Shown here: one piece after another, positions 15,280 through 23,756 of the stretch
Layout: every line of letters begins with the position of its first letter
Position numbering within the stretch: the first letter of the stretch is position 1
Assembly (NCBI GenBank): GCA_002373535.1
Contig: DFKL01000026.1
Coordinates: 287-26,809 of the forward strand
Length of the DNA: 26,523 bases
From: Prevotellaceae bacterium UBA3646
GTDB lineage: Bacteria > Bacteroidota > Bacteroidia > Bacteroidales > Bacteroidaceae
Direction: 5' to 3'
The notes under the pieces: generated by a model
The model's database searches: none
The model's input: only the letters and a program-made list of their open reading frames with translations
What the model was told of the DNA's origin: nothing
Translations under genes and position numbers: made by a program

Positions 15280-18200
15280 ATGGGTAAAAAAATTCTTACG
15301 CTTCTTGTTTGCGCCATATTCAGCGCAAGCATGGCTGTCGCCCAGACTCGTGTGGTCACAGGTACTGTTGTTGACAGCGAGACTGGCGATCCTATCCCAG
15401 GCGCCAAGGTTATGGTACAGGGTACCAAGATGGGCGCGATTGCTGATGCCAACGGACGGTTCGTCCTGAAGGATTTGCCCAAGGATGCCAAGAAGGTCAT
15501 CGTATCCTTCATGGGCATGAAGACCGCCGACGTGACAATACACAACGGAATGAAGGTCATCCTGATTCCCGACACCAAGGCCATGGACGAGGTCATGGTG
15601 GTTGCGTATGGTACGCAGACTCGCAACAGTTTCACAGGCTCTGCGGCAATAGTTGGCTCTGACGTCATTGACAAAAAGATCGCCACGAATGTTACGGCAG
15701 CCCTGGCAGGTACCGCTGCAGGCGTACAATATATGTCAAACAGCGGCGATCCGGCAAGCAATGCGCCTATCATACGCATTCGTGGTATTGGTTCCATCAA
15801 TGCAGGCAATAATCCACTCTATGTCGTTGACGGCATTCCATACGACGGAGCTATCAGTGCCATCAACCCATCAGACGTAGAGAGCATGACCGTTCTGAAG
15901 GATGCCGCTTCTACGGCCCTGTATGGTTCACGCGCCTCCAATGGTGTCATTATCATCACGACAAAAAAAGGCAAGGGCCATAAGTCCGAAATCACCTTTG
16001 ATGCCAAATGGGGCAGCAACCAGCGCTTGGTTCCTAACTACGATGTCATTTCGAATCCTGGCCAGTATTACGAGATGATCTTCCGCCGTCTGTATAATAG
16101 CGAAGTTGCTGCAGGCAAGTCTTCTGCAGATGCATACGCAAATGCCAACAACCGTCTATACGATGCCGGTAACGGAGGTTTGGGATACCAGGTCTTTACC
16201 GTTCCAGACGGTGAAAACCTGATTGGCACCAACTTCAGGCTAAACCCCAATGCACGACTGGGATACTCCGACGGACAGTATTACTACACTCCTGATAATT
16301 GGTCGGATGCTGTCATACACAACGGATTGAGGCAGGAATATAACATCAATTTCCGCGGCTCTACCGACAAGCTTAGCTTCTACGGTGGAGGCAGCTACCT
16401 GAGCGACGAGGGTATTGTCAAGAACTCAGACATGCAACGATATACGGCCCGTGCAAACATAGAGTATCAGGCAAAGAAATGGTTGCAGTTTAACACGAGC
16501 ATGAGCTACGCACACACGGATGCCAACCAGCCATCCTACACCACAACCCAATGGGCAAGTAGTGGAAACATCTTCTATATAACCAATAATATCGGTCCTA
16601 TATACCCTCTGTATGTCCGTGATGCAGACGGCAACATCATGACTAAAGACGGACGTATCATTTACGATTCCAACCAGACAAACTTTAAGCGTCCCGGCAC
16701 TGTCGGCAATGCCGTTCGCGACAATTTCTACAACAAGGACAGATTCAAGCGTGACGTGTTTGACGGTAGGTGGGGAATAAACATAACTCCTGTCAGGGGA
16801 CTCCGATTGTCAGCAAACCTGGCAGTTTACAGCAGTTCTTCTCGTTCTTCTGCCCTGTCCAGTACTTTCGGCAGCGCATCCAGCTATGACGGCATTGTAA
16901 GTGTTTCCGACAGCAGACTGCTTACGGTAACACAGCAGTACATGGCTAACTACAAGACGGACTTTGGAGGCTCGAAGCACTCGCTTGACATTCTTGTCGG
17001 ATATGAACAACGCAACCTGACGAGCAGTGGGCATAGCGGACAAAACGATCACCTCTTCAATCCATATACAGACGAATTGTCCAATGCCCTTGGGACATCT
17101 GGCAAGTCACTTTCCTCCTCTACGGAAAAACATGTAGTTGAAGGCGTTCTTTCACGTATCCAATATTCGTATGACGATCGTTTCTATGTTGATGCCAGCT
17201 ATCGTCGCGATGCTTCCTCGCGATTTGCGCCAGGACACAGGTGGGGTAACTTCGGCAGTATAGGCTTTGCCTGGAACATGAAGCAGGAAAAATGGCTTAA
17301 AAACGTCAAATGGATTGACATGCTCAAGTTCAAGACCAGCTATGGCAAGGTAGGAAATGAAGACCTCGGCAACTATTATGTCTATGCAGACCTGTACAGT
17401 CCTTCATACAACGAAGGTACCGGCCAATATAGCACCACATTGGCTCAGAAGGGTAATCCAGAGCTTACATGGGAGGGCAACCACACCGTCAACATCGGCG
17501 TTGACTTCAACCTGTTCGGGAACAGGCTGAACGGTACCGTTGAGTATTTCGTAAAGAAGACTACCGACATGCTCTTCTACAAGGACTTCCCATTGTCTTC
17601 AGGCTATGGAACGTCTGTCCAACTTCCTGTCAATGTAGGCAACGTACTCAACAACGGCGTCGAAATCACCCTGGAGGGCGTGGCAGTGCGCACAAAGGAC
17701 CTGGAGTGGCGTCTGAACATGAACATGACACACTACAAGAACGAAATTCTGTCCCTTGCCGACGAATACAAGGAAGATGGCATAAAATATAGCAACTCCA
17801 TCCTGCGCGAAGGCGGTTCGGTATATGATACATACTTGAGGAAATTTGCCGGTGTCGATCAAAATACGGGCAAGGCTCTATATTACAAGAACAATGCGGA
17901 TGGCACAATAGGAACTACTACGGATGCAACAGCTGCCGACCAATATGTATGCGGCAGTACGCTGCCTTCAGTATATGGCGGCTTTGGTACGACGTTCAGC
18001 TGGAATGGTCTGGATCTGTCCATGCAGTTCTCATACTCACTCGGCGGCAAGATATACGACGGTACCTACCAGTCTCTTATGTGCAGCGACAATTCTACTG
18101 GTAAAGGTAGCAACATCCACAAGGATTTGCTAAATTCGTGGACTGTGGACAACAGCATTACAGACGTTCCGATGTTTACTTCTGACACATGGGGTGGTCT

Positions 18201-18483
18201 GGCTCAGTCTGCATGTGACCGGTTCCTGACCAGTTCAAACTATCTGAGCATCAACAACATCACGCTTGGCTACACTCTGCCGCAGAAATGGATCAGCAAA
18301 CTGAAAATCTCCAACGTACGTGTATATATCACTGGCGAGAATCTTGCAGTATTCAGCAAGCGCAAGGGACTTGACCCTCGCACAACCACAGGCCCTGGAA
18401 GTATGACTTCAGGCTCAGGACGCGATAGCGGCAGATACGGTGCCCTCCGCAGCATAGTAGGCGGTATCAGTGTTAAGTTCTAA
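15280..18483 (+). CDS. SusC/RagA-like TonB-dependent outer-membrane transporter (locus 2)
   Basis: A 1067-residue paralogue of the locus 1 SusC, transcribed divergently from it. It has a signal peptide (MGKKILTLLVCAIFSASMAVAQ), a carboxypeptidase-regulatory-like domain (about 23-105), the TonB-box-like DEVMVVAYGTQ, a plug with the SusC signature SMTVLKDAASTALYGSRASNGVIIITTK, and a barrel ending GGISVKF. Residues 1-120 are nearly the same as in locus 1. The plug is moderately similar and the barrel, which carries the surface loops, is clearly different, so ligand or antigenic specificity should differ. No STN domain is present. The 198-base leader (15082-15279) contains no TTTG on the + strand, so no TAnnTTTG promoter is visible in this orientation: the operon may be silent unless the upstream segment inverts. 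Codon choice is less uniform than in locus 1. Confidence 0.97.
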   Translation: MGKKILTLLVCAIFSASMAVAQTRVVTGTVVDSETGDPIPGAKVMVQGTKMGAIADANGRFVLKDLPKDAKKVIVSFMGMKTADVTIHNGMKVILIPDTKAMDEVMVVAYGTQTRNSFTGSAAIVGSDVIDKKIATNVTAALAGTAAGVQYMSNSGDPASNAPIIRIRGIGSINAGNNPLYVVDGIPYDGAISAINPSDVESMTVLKDAASTALYGSRASNGVIIITTKKGKGHKSEITFDAKWGSNQRLVPNYDVISNPGQYYEMIFRRLYNSEVAAGKSSADAYANANNRLYDAGNGGLGYQVFTVPDGENLIGTNFRLNPNARLGYSDGQYYYTPDNWSDAVIHNGLRQEYNINFRGSTDKLSFYGGGSYLSDEGIVKNSDMQRYTARANIEYQAKKWLQFNTSMSYAHTDANQPSYTTTQWASSGNIFYITNNIGPIYPLYVRDADGNIMTKDGRIIYDSNQTNFKRPGTVGNAVRDNFYNKDRFKRDVFDGRWGINITPVRGLRLSANLAVYSSSSRSSALSSTFGSASSYDGIVSVSDSRLLTVTQQYMANYKTDFGGSKHSLDILVGYEQRNLTSSGHSGQNDHLFNPYTDELSNALGTSGKSLSSSTEKHVVEGVLSRIQYSYDDRFYVDASYRRDASSRFAPGHRWGNFGSIGFAWNMKQEKWLKNVKWIDMLKFKTSYGKVGNEDLGNYYVYADLYSPSYNEGTGQYSTTLAQKGNPELTWEGNHTVNIGVDFNLFGNRLNGTVEYFVKKTTDMLFYKDFPLSSGYGTSVQLPVNVGNVLNNGVEITLEGVAVRTKDLEWRLNMNMTHYKNEILSLADEYKEDGIKYSNSILREGGSVYDTYLRKFAGVDQNTGKALYYKNNADGTIGTTTDATAADQYVCGSTLPSVYGGFGTTFSWNGLDLSMQFSYSLGGKIYDGTYQSLMCSDNSTGKGSNIHKDLLNSWTVDNSITDVPMFTSDTWGGLAQSACDRFLTSSNYLSINNITLGYTLPQKWISKLKISNVRVYITGENLAVFSKRKGLDPRTTTGPGSMTSGSGRDSGRYGALRSIVGGISVKF
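15338..15473 (+). repeat. Inverted repeat A: SusC 5' coding segment, locus 2 copy
   Basis: Partner of 13685-13820, with 133 of 136 bases identical in inverted orientation. The longest perfect run is 15338-15410 (73 bases). It encodes the end of the signal peptide and most of the carboxypeptidase-regulatory-like domain. Confidence 0.9.
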
Positions 18484-18508
18484 TATTATTATTGATATAT
18501 TTAAAAAT

Positions 18509-20158
18509 ATGAAACTTATTAATTTTTCGACTATAACTCTTGCTGCCGTTGCCATTACTGCCTGCAACGACGTGAATACTGCCTATTATCAGGGCGGCAC
18601 GCTTACGGAAGAGCAACTTGGAGATGTCAACAATGCCATACCGGAACGTGCCGAAGCATTGTTCACAGGAATGTTTGCCATGATGGGAGAGCCCAATGGC
18701 TGCCTGGGCGGTTCCAGGCCAGACGACTATGGCTTTATCATGATGGCGATGTCAAATGACCTGGAGGGTCCCGATGCCTGGATGGACGACAACGACTACA
18801 ACTGGTTCTCTACTTGTGGGGAATGGAGTAGCCGTAATGCAAACTATGCTAACCCGTACATCCGCTATATCGCACCGTACAAGCAAATGAAAATTGCCAA
18901 TGACGTACTGAGGAACTATCCTGAGGATCTGACTAACCCAAACAACACAAACCACAGGGCACAGGCTCGTGCAATACGTGCCTTTGACTTGATGAGCCTG
19001 GCATATGCCTTCCAATTCAACTATGTGGACCACATGGACGACCCGTGTATTCCTATTGTTACGGAACACACCTTGGATGCAGCCAACAATCCGCGCGCGA
19101 CCGTCAAGGAGGTTTACGAGCAGATTCTGGAAGACCTGAACTACGCATGTGAGCATCTGGAAAACTATAAGCCTTCAAACAAGAATGAAGTGAGCGGTGC
19201 CGTGGCATACGGCCTGCGCGCTCGTGCCTATCTTGCAATGGAAGAATGGAAGAAAGCTGCCGATGACGCGACAAAGGCTATCGAATTGTCCGGTTGCCAG
19301 CCTGCCAGCATACCAGACTTACAGAAACCTGCCTTCTATGACATTGAGGACAAAAACTGGCTATGGGGAGTGGACATGACTACAAAAATGGCCAATACCT
19401 ATCCCTGGGCGACCTGCTGTTCCTGGATAGTGTCTTTCTCCGCAGATTCATATTCTGCAGCAACAGGAACATACGTACACATCAACAAACTTCTATATGA
19501 CAAAATCAGCAGCACTGACGTGCGCAAAGGCTGGTGGCTGGACGAGAATCTGCACTCGGACAACCTGAGCCAGTGTTCATGGGGCGGCGCGACTGGCGAC
19601 GACATTGCTCTCCTTGAAATTGATGACGTCAAGTTTAAAATGGACAAATACACCAATGTCAAGTTTGGTATGTACTCTGGAATAGGTTCGGAAATCAACG
19701 ACAACGACTGGCCGTTGATGCGTGTCGAGGAGATGATTCTAATCAAGGCAGAAGGACTAATAAAGTCCGGAGACAATAGCGGTATGTCTGTTCTTGAGAA
19801 CTTTGTCAAGACGTATCGTGACCCTTCATATGACCTGAATTCTAAATTGGCCAACGCTATTGATCCGACTGAGGGGCTGAACAACGAGATCTGGTTCCAG
19901 CGTCGTGTAGAACTGTGGGGTGAGGGATTCGGCATGAGCGACATAATGCGACTGAAGAAGCCTATCGTGCGCTTCCATAGTGCCAACGACCCCTACCCTG
20001 CTGCTTTTCAGTTCAACGTAGAATACGGAGACCCATATACTTTGCTACGTTTTCCACAAACCGAGAAGGACAATAACAAGGCTATCGTTGACAACCAGGG
20101 TGGCAGCAAGCCTTCTGCAGGCATGAATCCGAATCTGCGCGACGGCGTTACCGATTAG
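18509..20158 (+). CDS. SusD/RagB-like surface lipoprotein (locus 2)
   Basis: A SusD-family partner of the locus 2 SusC, 549 residues from the chosen start. The ATG at 18509 begins a proper lipoprotein signal (MKLINFSTITLAAVAITAC, lipidated Cys19), 25 bases after the SusC stop. An upstream in-frame ATG at 18470 would overlap the SusC gene and bury the signal. Landmarks are RAQARAIRAFDLMSLAYAFQ, NNPRATVKEVYEQILEDLNYA, YGLRARAYLAMEEWKKAADDATKAIEL, MRVEEMILIKAEGLIKSGD and RRVELWGEGFGMSDIMRLKK. It is only distantly similar to the locus 1 SusD outside these motifs, as expected for a different ligand. It is acidic with many Asp and Asn in the N-terminal third. Confidence 0.95.
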   Translation: MKLINFSTITLAAVAITACNDVNTAYYQGGTLTEEQLGDVNNAIPERAEALFTGMFAMMGEPNGCLGGSRPDDYGFIMMAMSNDLEGPDAWMDDNDYNWFSTCGEWSSRNANYANPYIRYIAPYKQMKIANDVLRNYPEDLTNPNNTNHRAQARAIRAFDLMSLAYAFQFNYVDHMDDPCIPIVTEHTLDAANNPRATVKEVYEQILEDLNYACEHLENYKPSNKNEVSGAVAYGLRARAYLAMEEWKKAADDATKAIELSGCQPASIPDLQKPAFYDIEDKNWLWGVDMTTKMANTYPWATCCSWIVSFSADSYSAATGTYVHINKLLYDKISSTDVRKGWWLDENLHSDNLSQCSWGGATGDDIALLEIDDVKFKMDKYTNVKFGMYSGIGSEINDNDWPLMRVEEMILIKAEGLIKSGDNSGMSVLENFVKTYRDPSYDLNSKLANAIDPTEGLNNEIWFQRRVELWGEGFGMSDIMRLKKPIVRFHSANDPYPAAFQFNVEYGDPYTLLRFPQTEKDNNKAIVDNQGGSKPSAGMNPNLRDGVTD

Positions 20159-20204
20159 TACAGAATACTACCCCATGTAGTTTAACAAATAAATAAAAGA
20201 TAGC

Positions 20205-21086
20205 ATGAAATCATATAAATATCTTTGCTTAGCCCTCATGACACTTGCCGTAGTGTCATGTAGCGACGATAATTTTGAGCCAGGCAAGCCTTCCTTGCCG
20301 ACTGGCGAGAAAGTATTTGTGTCGTCCGACAACGACACGAAGTTTACCATTAGCCTCGAAGAAGACGAGATCGGAATAACGCTGAAGCGACAGGACGCTA
20401 CCGAAGAGGCCATGATTCCTGTTAAGCTGGCATCGTCCATTCCTGGCATCTTCTCTGGCGAGGAGAGCGTTACCTTCGCAACCGGCGAATCCGAAGCTAC
20501 ATATATAGTCCACGTAAGCAAGGACATGCTTCCATTCAAGGAATATATGTTCGAGATTATCATTCCGGAAGAGTTTACTAACGCTTACCTGAAGGATGCC
20601 CCGTCACCACGGTTAACCTGTAGTGTGACAAAGGAAGACTATGCCGTTATTGCAAGCGGTATATTTACCGACAACGTATACAAAGAGGATTCATGGCTCC
20701 AGGATTTGGAATACTCTCCCATGTTGGATCTGTACCGTCTTCCTGACGTATATGCGAGAGGGACGTCTCTGTATTTCCACTTTGCACAATATCCTGACGG
20801 CACCAGCGAATTCTATTTCACAGATTCTGACGGAAACAGGATATTACCTGACAATAACAACGCAATAACGATGAATACAGGTATCGTACATTCTAAATAC
20901 GGCATGGTAGTTCTGTCCGTCATGGAAGAGTACGGTATCGGATATGACGAGGAAGACATTCCAGAAGGCTTTGTCGGTGAATTCTACTTTGTAGGTGCAT
21001 TTGATGTAGCAGCAGGCAGATTTGGTATTGGCTGGCAGACATTCGACATCACGGAATGGATAGAAAAACCTTGGTTAAAAGAGTGA
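20205..21086 (+). CDS. Surface lipoprotein of unknown family, SusE/F position (locus 2)
   Basis: A 293-residue predicted lipoprotein. The signal is MKSYKYLCLALMTLAVVSC, with a VVSC lipobox followed by SDDNFEPGK, an acidic stretch fitting surface export in Bacteroidetes. A beta-rich segment (KFTISLEEDEIGITLKRQDATEEAMIPVKL...VTFATGESEATYIVHV) precedes a domain with VTKEDYAVIASGIF, LYRLPDVYARGTSLYFHFA and SEFYFTDSDGNRI, ending FDITEWIEKPWLKE. These motifs align in order with the locus 1 protein at 7981-8844, so both belong to one small family tied to these operons. The role is probably ligand binding or bracing of the SusCD complex (inference). It ends 106 bases before the protease gene, a gap holding two hairpins. 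Confidence 0.87.
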   Translation: MKSYKYLCLALMTLAVVSCSDDNFEPGKPSLPTGEKVFVSSDNDTKFTISLEEDEIGITLKRQDATEEAMIPVKLASSIPGIFSGEESVTFATGESEATYIVHVSKDMLPFKEYMFEIIIPEEFTNAYLKDAPSPRLTCSVTKEDYAVIASGIFTDNVYKEDSWLQDLEYSPMLDLYRLPDVYARGTSLYFHFAQYPDGTSEFYFTDSDGNRILPDNNNAITMNTGIVHSKYGMVVLSVMEEYGIGYDEEDIPEGFVGEFYFVGAFDVAAGRFGIGWQTFDITEWIEKPWLKE

Positions 21087-21098
21087 TACGCATATCGT

Positions 21099-21167
21099 CC
21101 GGACATACGATGCAATGTCTGGCACATTAGACTTCATGGTCGCATTGGCATTGCCGATGCGACCATG
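21099..21167 (+). promoter_or_regulatory. Tandem hairpins between lipoprotein and protease genes, locus 2
   Basis: The first hairpin is CCGGACAT (21099-21106) with ATGTCTGG (21115-21122), including one G-T pair. The second, stronger one has 11 perfect pairs CATGGTCGCAT/ATGCGACCATG (21135-21145 and 21157-21167), and the inner TGGC/GCCG extends it to about 15 pairs around a 3-base loop. A T5 run follows only after 12 bases, so termination would be partial at best. Its position matches the hairpin of locus 1, suggesting shared control of protease dose. Confidence 0.65.
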
Positions 21168-21192
21168 TGGTTAAAGGATTTTTATTATATTA

Positions 21193-23280
21193 ATGACTAT
21201 GGATAGAAGATTTGCATTTTTTATTCTTCTGGCATGTTGGGCAGGGAATTACGTTCTTGCCCGTCAGCTAAATACCCAGGAAGCCTTGAACAGGGTTGTA
21301 CGGAACAATGCAATGTCACGTTCATCAAGAATCAAGGACGTGCTCCGTTACAAGCTGGTACATACCATTGCCGGACAGGATGTGAACTATATATATGTAT
21401 ATGAACCATCAGCTGGTGGCGATGCCATCTTTGTCGCAGCCGATGATCTGCTGCCTGCTGTAATGGCATATGGCGTAACTCGTTTTGATACCAATAATAT
21501 GCCTCCGCAGATGCGCGAATGGATTAAATTCTACAGTGCAGTTTCGGCAGAGGTTATTGCTTCTGGCATTCCATTGAAAGCGGCCGTCACAAGCGGAAAT
21601 GCAGTTGCTCCTTTGCTGAACACATATTGGGAACAGAATGCTCCGTACAACGATTTATGCAGGAAGCAATTGGAAGCCGACGTACCTACTGGATGTGTCG
21701 CAACAAGCATGGCTCAGGTTATGAACTACTGGAAATATCCTGCACATGGTTACGGCTCTCACAGCTATACTATAAAGAACCACCTTCTACGTGCAGACTT
21801 CGGTTCAGAACACTACGATTGGGATAACATGCTGACTGCCTATGGCAACTACTGCAAGGAAGGAGAATCTGGGGGATCATTTATGTCCTATGACAATATT
21901 CAGGCATTGGCAGTATCTACACTTATGTTCCATTGCGGAGTTGCAACAGAAATGAATTATGACGAAAGTGGCAGCGGAACCTCTGACATCAAGGCTGGCG
22001 CTGCGCTTGCAAATTATTTTGGCTACAATAATGGTATAAGGCTAGAATCCCGTGATTTCTACGACGACCAGACTTGGGAGAATATACTTCAGACCGAGTT
22101 GAATAAGTTAAATCCTATCATATATTGTGGTGCTACCACTAATAACGAGGGGCATTGCTTTGTTTGTGACGGTTATGACGGCAGTGGATTCTACCATTTC
22201 AATTGGGGGTGGAGCGGACTTGGCAATGGCTACTATATGGTGACAGGCAATGATATATTGCATCCGACACACCAAGGTACCGGTGGAAGCCTCTCGTCTG
22301 GAGCTTTTAACCAACAGCAGACTATTCTTACAGACGTACATCCTCGTACTGATGGGGACAGCGAGGAATATTGCATTCAGATTTGTGCCGGCAACACTAT
22401 CGACTCCTCACAAGGTAATGTCGGATGTGTGGTTATGACTGATACTCAGAACGAACTGTCTGGAGACATGCTTCGCGGACAAACCTATATTTTGAAAGGA
22501 GGATTCTACAATTACTCTATTACTCCTGCCAATGCAGAAATTGGAGTTATACTACACAACATCGTGAATGGTGCAGACTATGTCTGCGATGGCACAATGG
22601 CAAAAGACATGAATCCTTATAGCGGATACAGCTACTACAGTTTCACGGTGGACGCGGTACCCGAGAATGGCAAATATGAGGTTTTCCCTGCATATAAACC
22701 TCTTGACAAAAACGGCAAGGCTCTTGGTGAATGGAAACGCATGAAAATGAATAGCAATGCAGGCGTATATCAGGTTAATATATCTGGAACTATACCCGTA
22801 CTACGTATTACTGATCTGAAATTATCTCAAGAAGGCAATGCTACAAGTCTGTTCCCAAAATTGGATATAACACTGACGGCTCTGAACAGAGTCTCAAAAT
22901 TACCACTGACGGCATATGTATATGAATGGGATGGCAACAATATGCTTAACTACTACACCATAGCCACCTCACTCAATATGACTAAGGGAGATGTACAGAC
23001 AATCACGGGATTGACTCCAAAGATGAGCAAGGAACTTGATGCAGGCAAGGCTTATCGTCTGGAAATTAAGAGCAGGACCTACGAATACAACCTTGGAAAC
23101 ACAGAGTTGACCAAATACTTTTTCGTAACAGAGTCAGATGAAACGACTGGCATAGCCTCAATTATTCCAAGCGAAAAGTCTGTCGCCAAATCAGAATTGT
23201 ATGACCTTATGGGTCGTAAGGTGAACGGTGACAACATCCACGGCATCTACATACAGAACGGGAAGAAGGTTATCAGGTAA
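21193..23280 (+). CDS. Secreted C10-family cysteine protease (locus 2)
   Basis: A 695-residue C10 (streptopain/interpain-like) protease, a paralogue of the locus 1 enzyme. It has a signal peptide (MDRRFAFFILLACWAGNYVLA), then a prodomain that begins RQLNTQEALNRVV just as in locus 1. The catalytic domain has VPTGCVATSMAQVMNYW with Cys168 and NEGHCFVCDGYDGSGFYHFNWGWSG with His321. It is about 130 residues longer than its paralogue, the extra length lying in the beta-rich C-terminal region (about 400-650). It ends LYDLMGRKVNGDNIHGIYIQNGKKVIR, a short type IX-like sorting tail. The gene is visibly more AT-rich and less codon-biased than the locus 1 copy, which suggests a separate history. The start could be 21193 or the ATG two codons on. 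It is the last gene of locus 2 and is followed by a terminator. Confidence 0.93.
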   Translation: MTMDRRFAFFILLACWAGNYVLARQLNTQEALNRVVRNNAMSRSSRIKDVLRYKLVHTIAGQDVNYIYVYEPSAGGDAIFVAADDLLPAVMAYGVTRFDTNNMPPQMREWIKFYSAVSAEVIASGIPLKAAVTSGNAVAPLLNTYWEQNAPYNDLCRKQLEADVPTGCVATSMAQVMNYWKYPAHGYGSHSYTIKNHLLRADFGSEHYDWDNMLTAYGNYCKEGESGGSFMSYDNIQALAVSTLMFHCGVATEMNYDESGSGTSDIKAGAALANYFGYNNGIRLESRDFYDDQTWENILQTELNKLNPIIYCGATTNNEGHCFVCDGYDGSGFYHFNWGWSGLGNGYYMVTGNDILHPTHQGTGGSLSSGAFNQQQTILTDVHPRTDGDSEEYCIQICAGNTIDSSQGNVGCVVMTDTQNELSGDMLRGQTYILKGGFYNYSITPANAEIGVILHNIVNGADYVCDGTMAKDMNPYSGYSYYSFTVDAVPENGKYEVFPAYKPLDKNGKALGEWKRMKMNSNAGVYQVNISGTIPVLRITDLKLSQEGNATSLFPKLDITLTALNRVSKLPLTAYVYEWDGNNMLNYYTIATSLNMTKGDVQTITGLTPKMSKELDAGKAYRLEIKSRTYEYNLGNTELTKYFFVTESDETTGIASIIPSEKSVAKSELYDLMGRKVNGDNIHGIYIQNGKKVIR

Positions 23281-23300
23281 GCAGTAATTACTGATATAAG

Positions 23301-23352
23301 TACCCACATTGGCTGAACAATATGGTTTCTCCAGTGTGGGTATATTTTATTT
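23301..23352 (+). terminator. Rho-independent terminator of locus 2
   Basis: TACCCACATTGG (23301-23312) pairs with CCAGTGTGGGTA (23331-23342), 12 pairs including one T-G, around an 18-base loop, followed by TATTTTATTT. It lies 20 bases after the protease stop codon. Confidence 0.85.
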
Positions 23353-23435
23353 ATAATAATAATGTGTGTGGTCGCTTGCCTTTGCCAAGTTTGGTAATGA
23401 GCGTTGGTTTCCTGCATAAAAAAACTGAGCTTTTC

Positions 23436-23466
23436 TTTGTCTGATAACTTATATTTTGTACTTTTG
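23436..23466 (+). promoter_or_regulatory. Bacteroidetes-type promoter
   Basis: TTTG (23436-23439), exactly 19 bases, then TACTTTTG (23459-23466): a full match to TTTG-N19-TAnnTTTG. The expected transcript start is near 23473. The nearest credible ORF begins only at 23806, leaving a transcribed untranslated stretch of about 330 bases. Confidence 0.75.
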
Positions 23467-23472
23467 CACCGC

Positions 23473-23645
23473 TTTGGCATTTTTTAGTGTGCCAGACTAT
23501 AGACAACGTATCAGCATGAACGTACCAAGCAAGACAAGCGCTATTGCCATTCAGGTTTCTCCACAGGGCTGACGGCAGCTCTGCACGACTGGATTTGCAA
23601 GCATGGATGCTTGCGCAACCGAACTCCGTCCAGGAGGGAGGAATG
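23473..23645 (+). ncRNA. Candidate structured RNA or long 5' leader
   Basis: It follows a clear promoter and contains no credible ORF. Stems seen are: TTTGGCA/TGCCAGA (23473-23479 and 23490-23496, one wobble); CAGGGCTG-ACGG-CAGCTCTG (23564-23583, 8 pairs, one wobble, tetraloop); and GCAAGCAT/ATGCTTGC (23597-23604 and 23607-23614), itself enclosed by CTGGA/TCCAG (23589-23593 and 23629-23633). Such density of stems suggests a functional RNA: either a small RNA or a cis-acting leader of the ORF at 23806. I do not recognise a known class (not tRNA, tmRNA, SRP RNA or a cobalamin/TPP riboswitch by eye). The 3' end is uncertain. Confidence 0.45.
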
Positions 23646-23756
23646 CAAAAGGTTCGTTCTTTGACTTATTGATACAAGCATAATCCTCACGGTTCTTTTA
23701 CTTTGTTATTCTTCTGGATGGATGCCCGGGATGTGTCCGTCTTACTGTATTTAACC

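Noticed and set aside
23247..23480. 77-codon frame on the minus strand after the locus 2 protease
   Set aside because: It runs through the terminator hairpin and the end of the protease gene and shows no protein-like features.
23643..23672. Nine-codon frame ATGCAAAAGG... with an AGGAGG just upstream, as a leader peptide
   Set aside because: Very short, without runs of a regulatory amino acid, and the purine stretch is better explained as part of the TCCAGGAGG arm of the RNA helix. Bacteroidetes rarely depend on Shine-Dalgarno sites.
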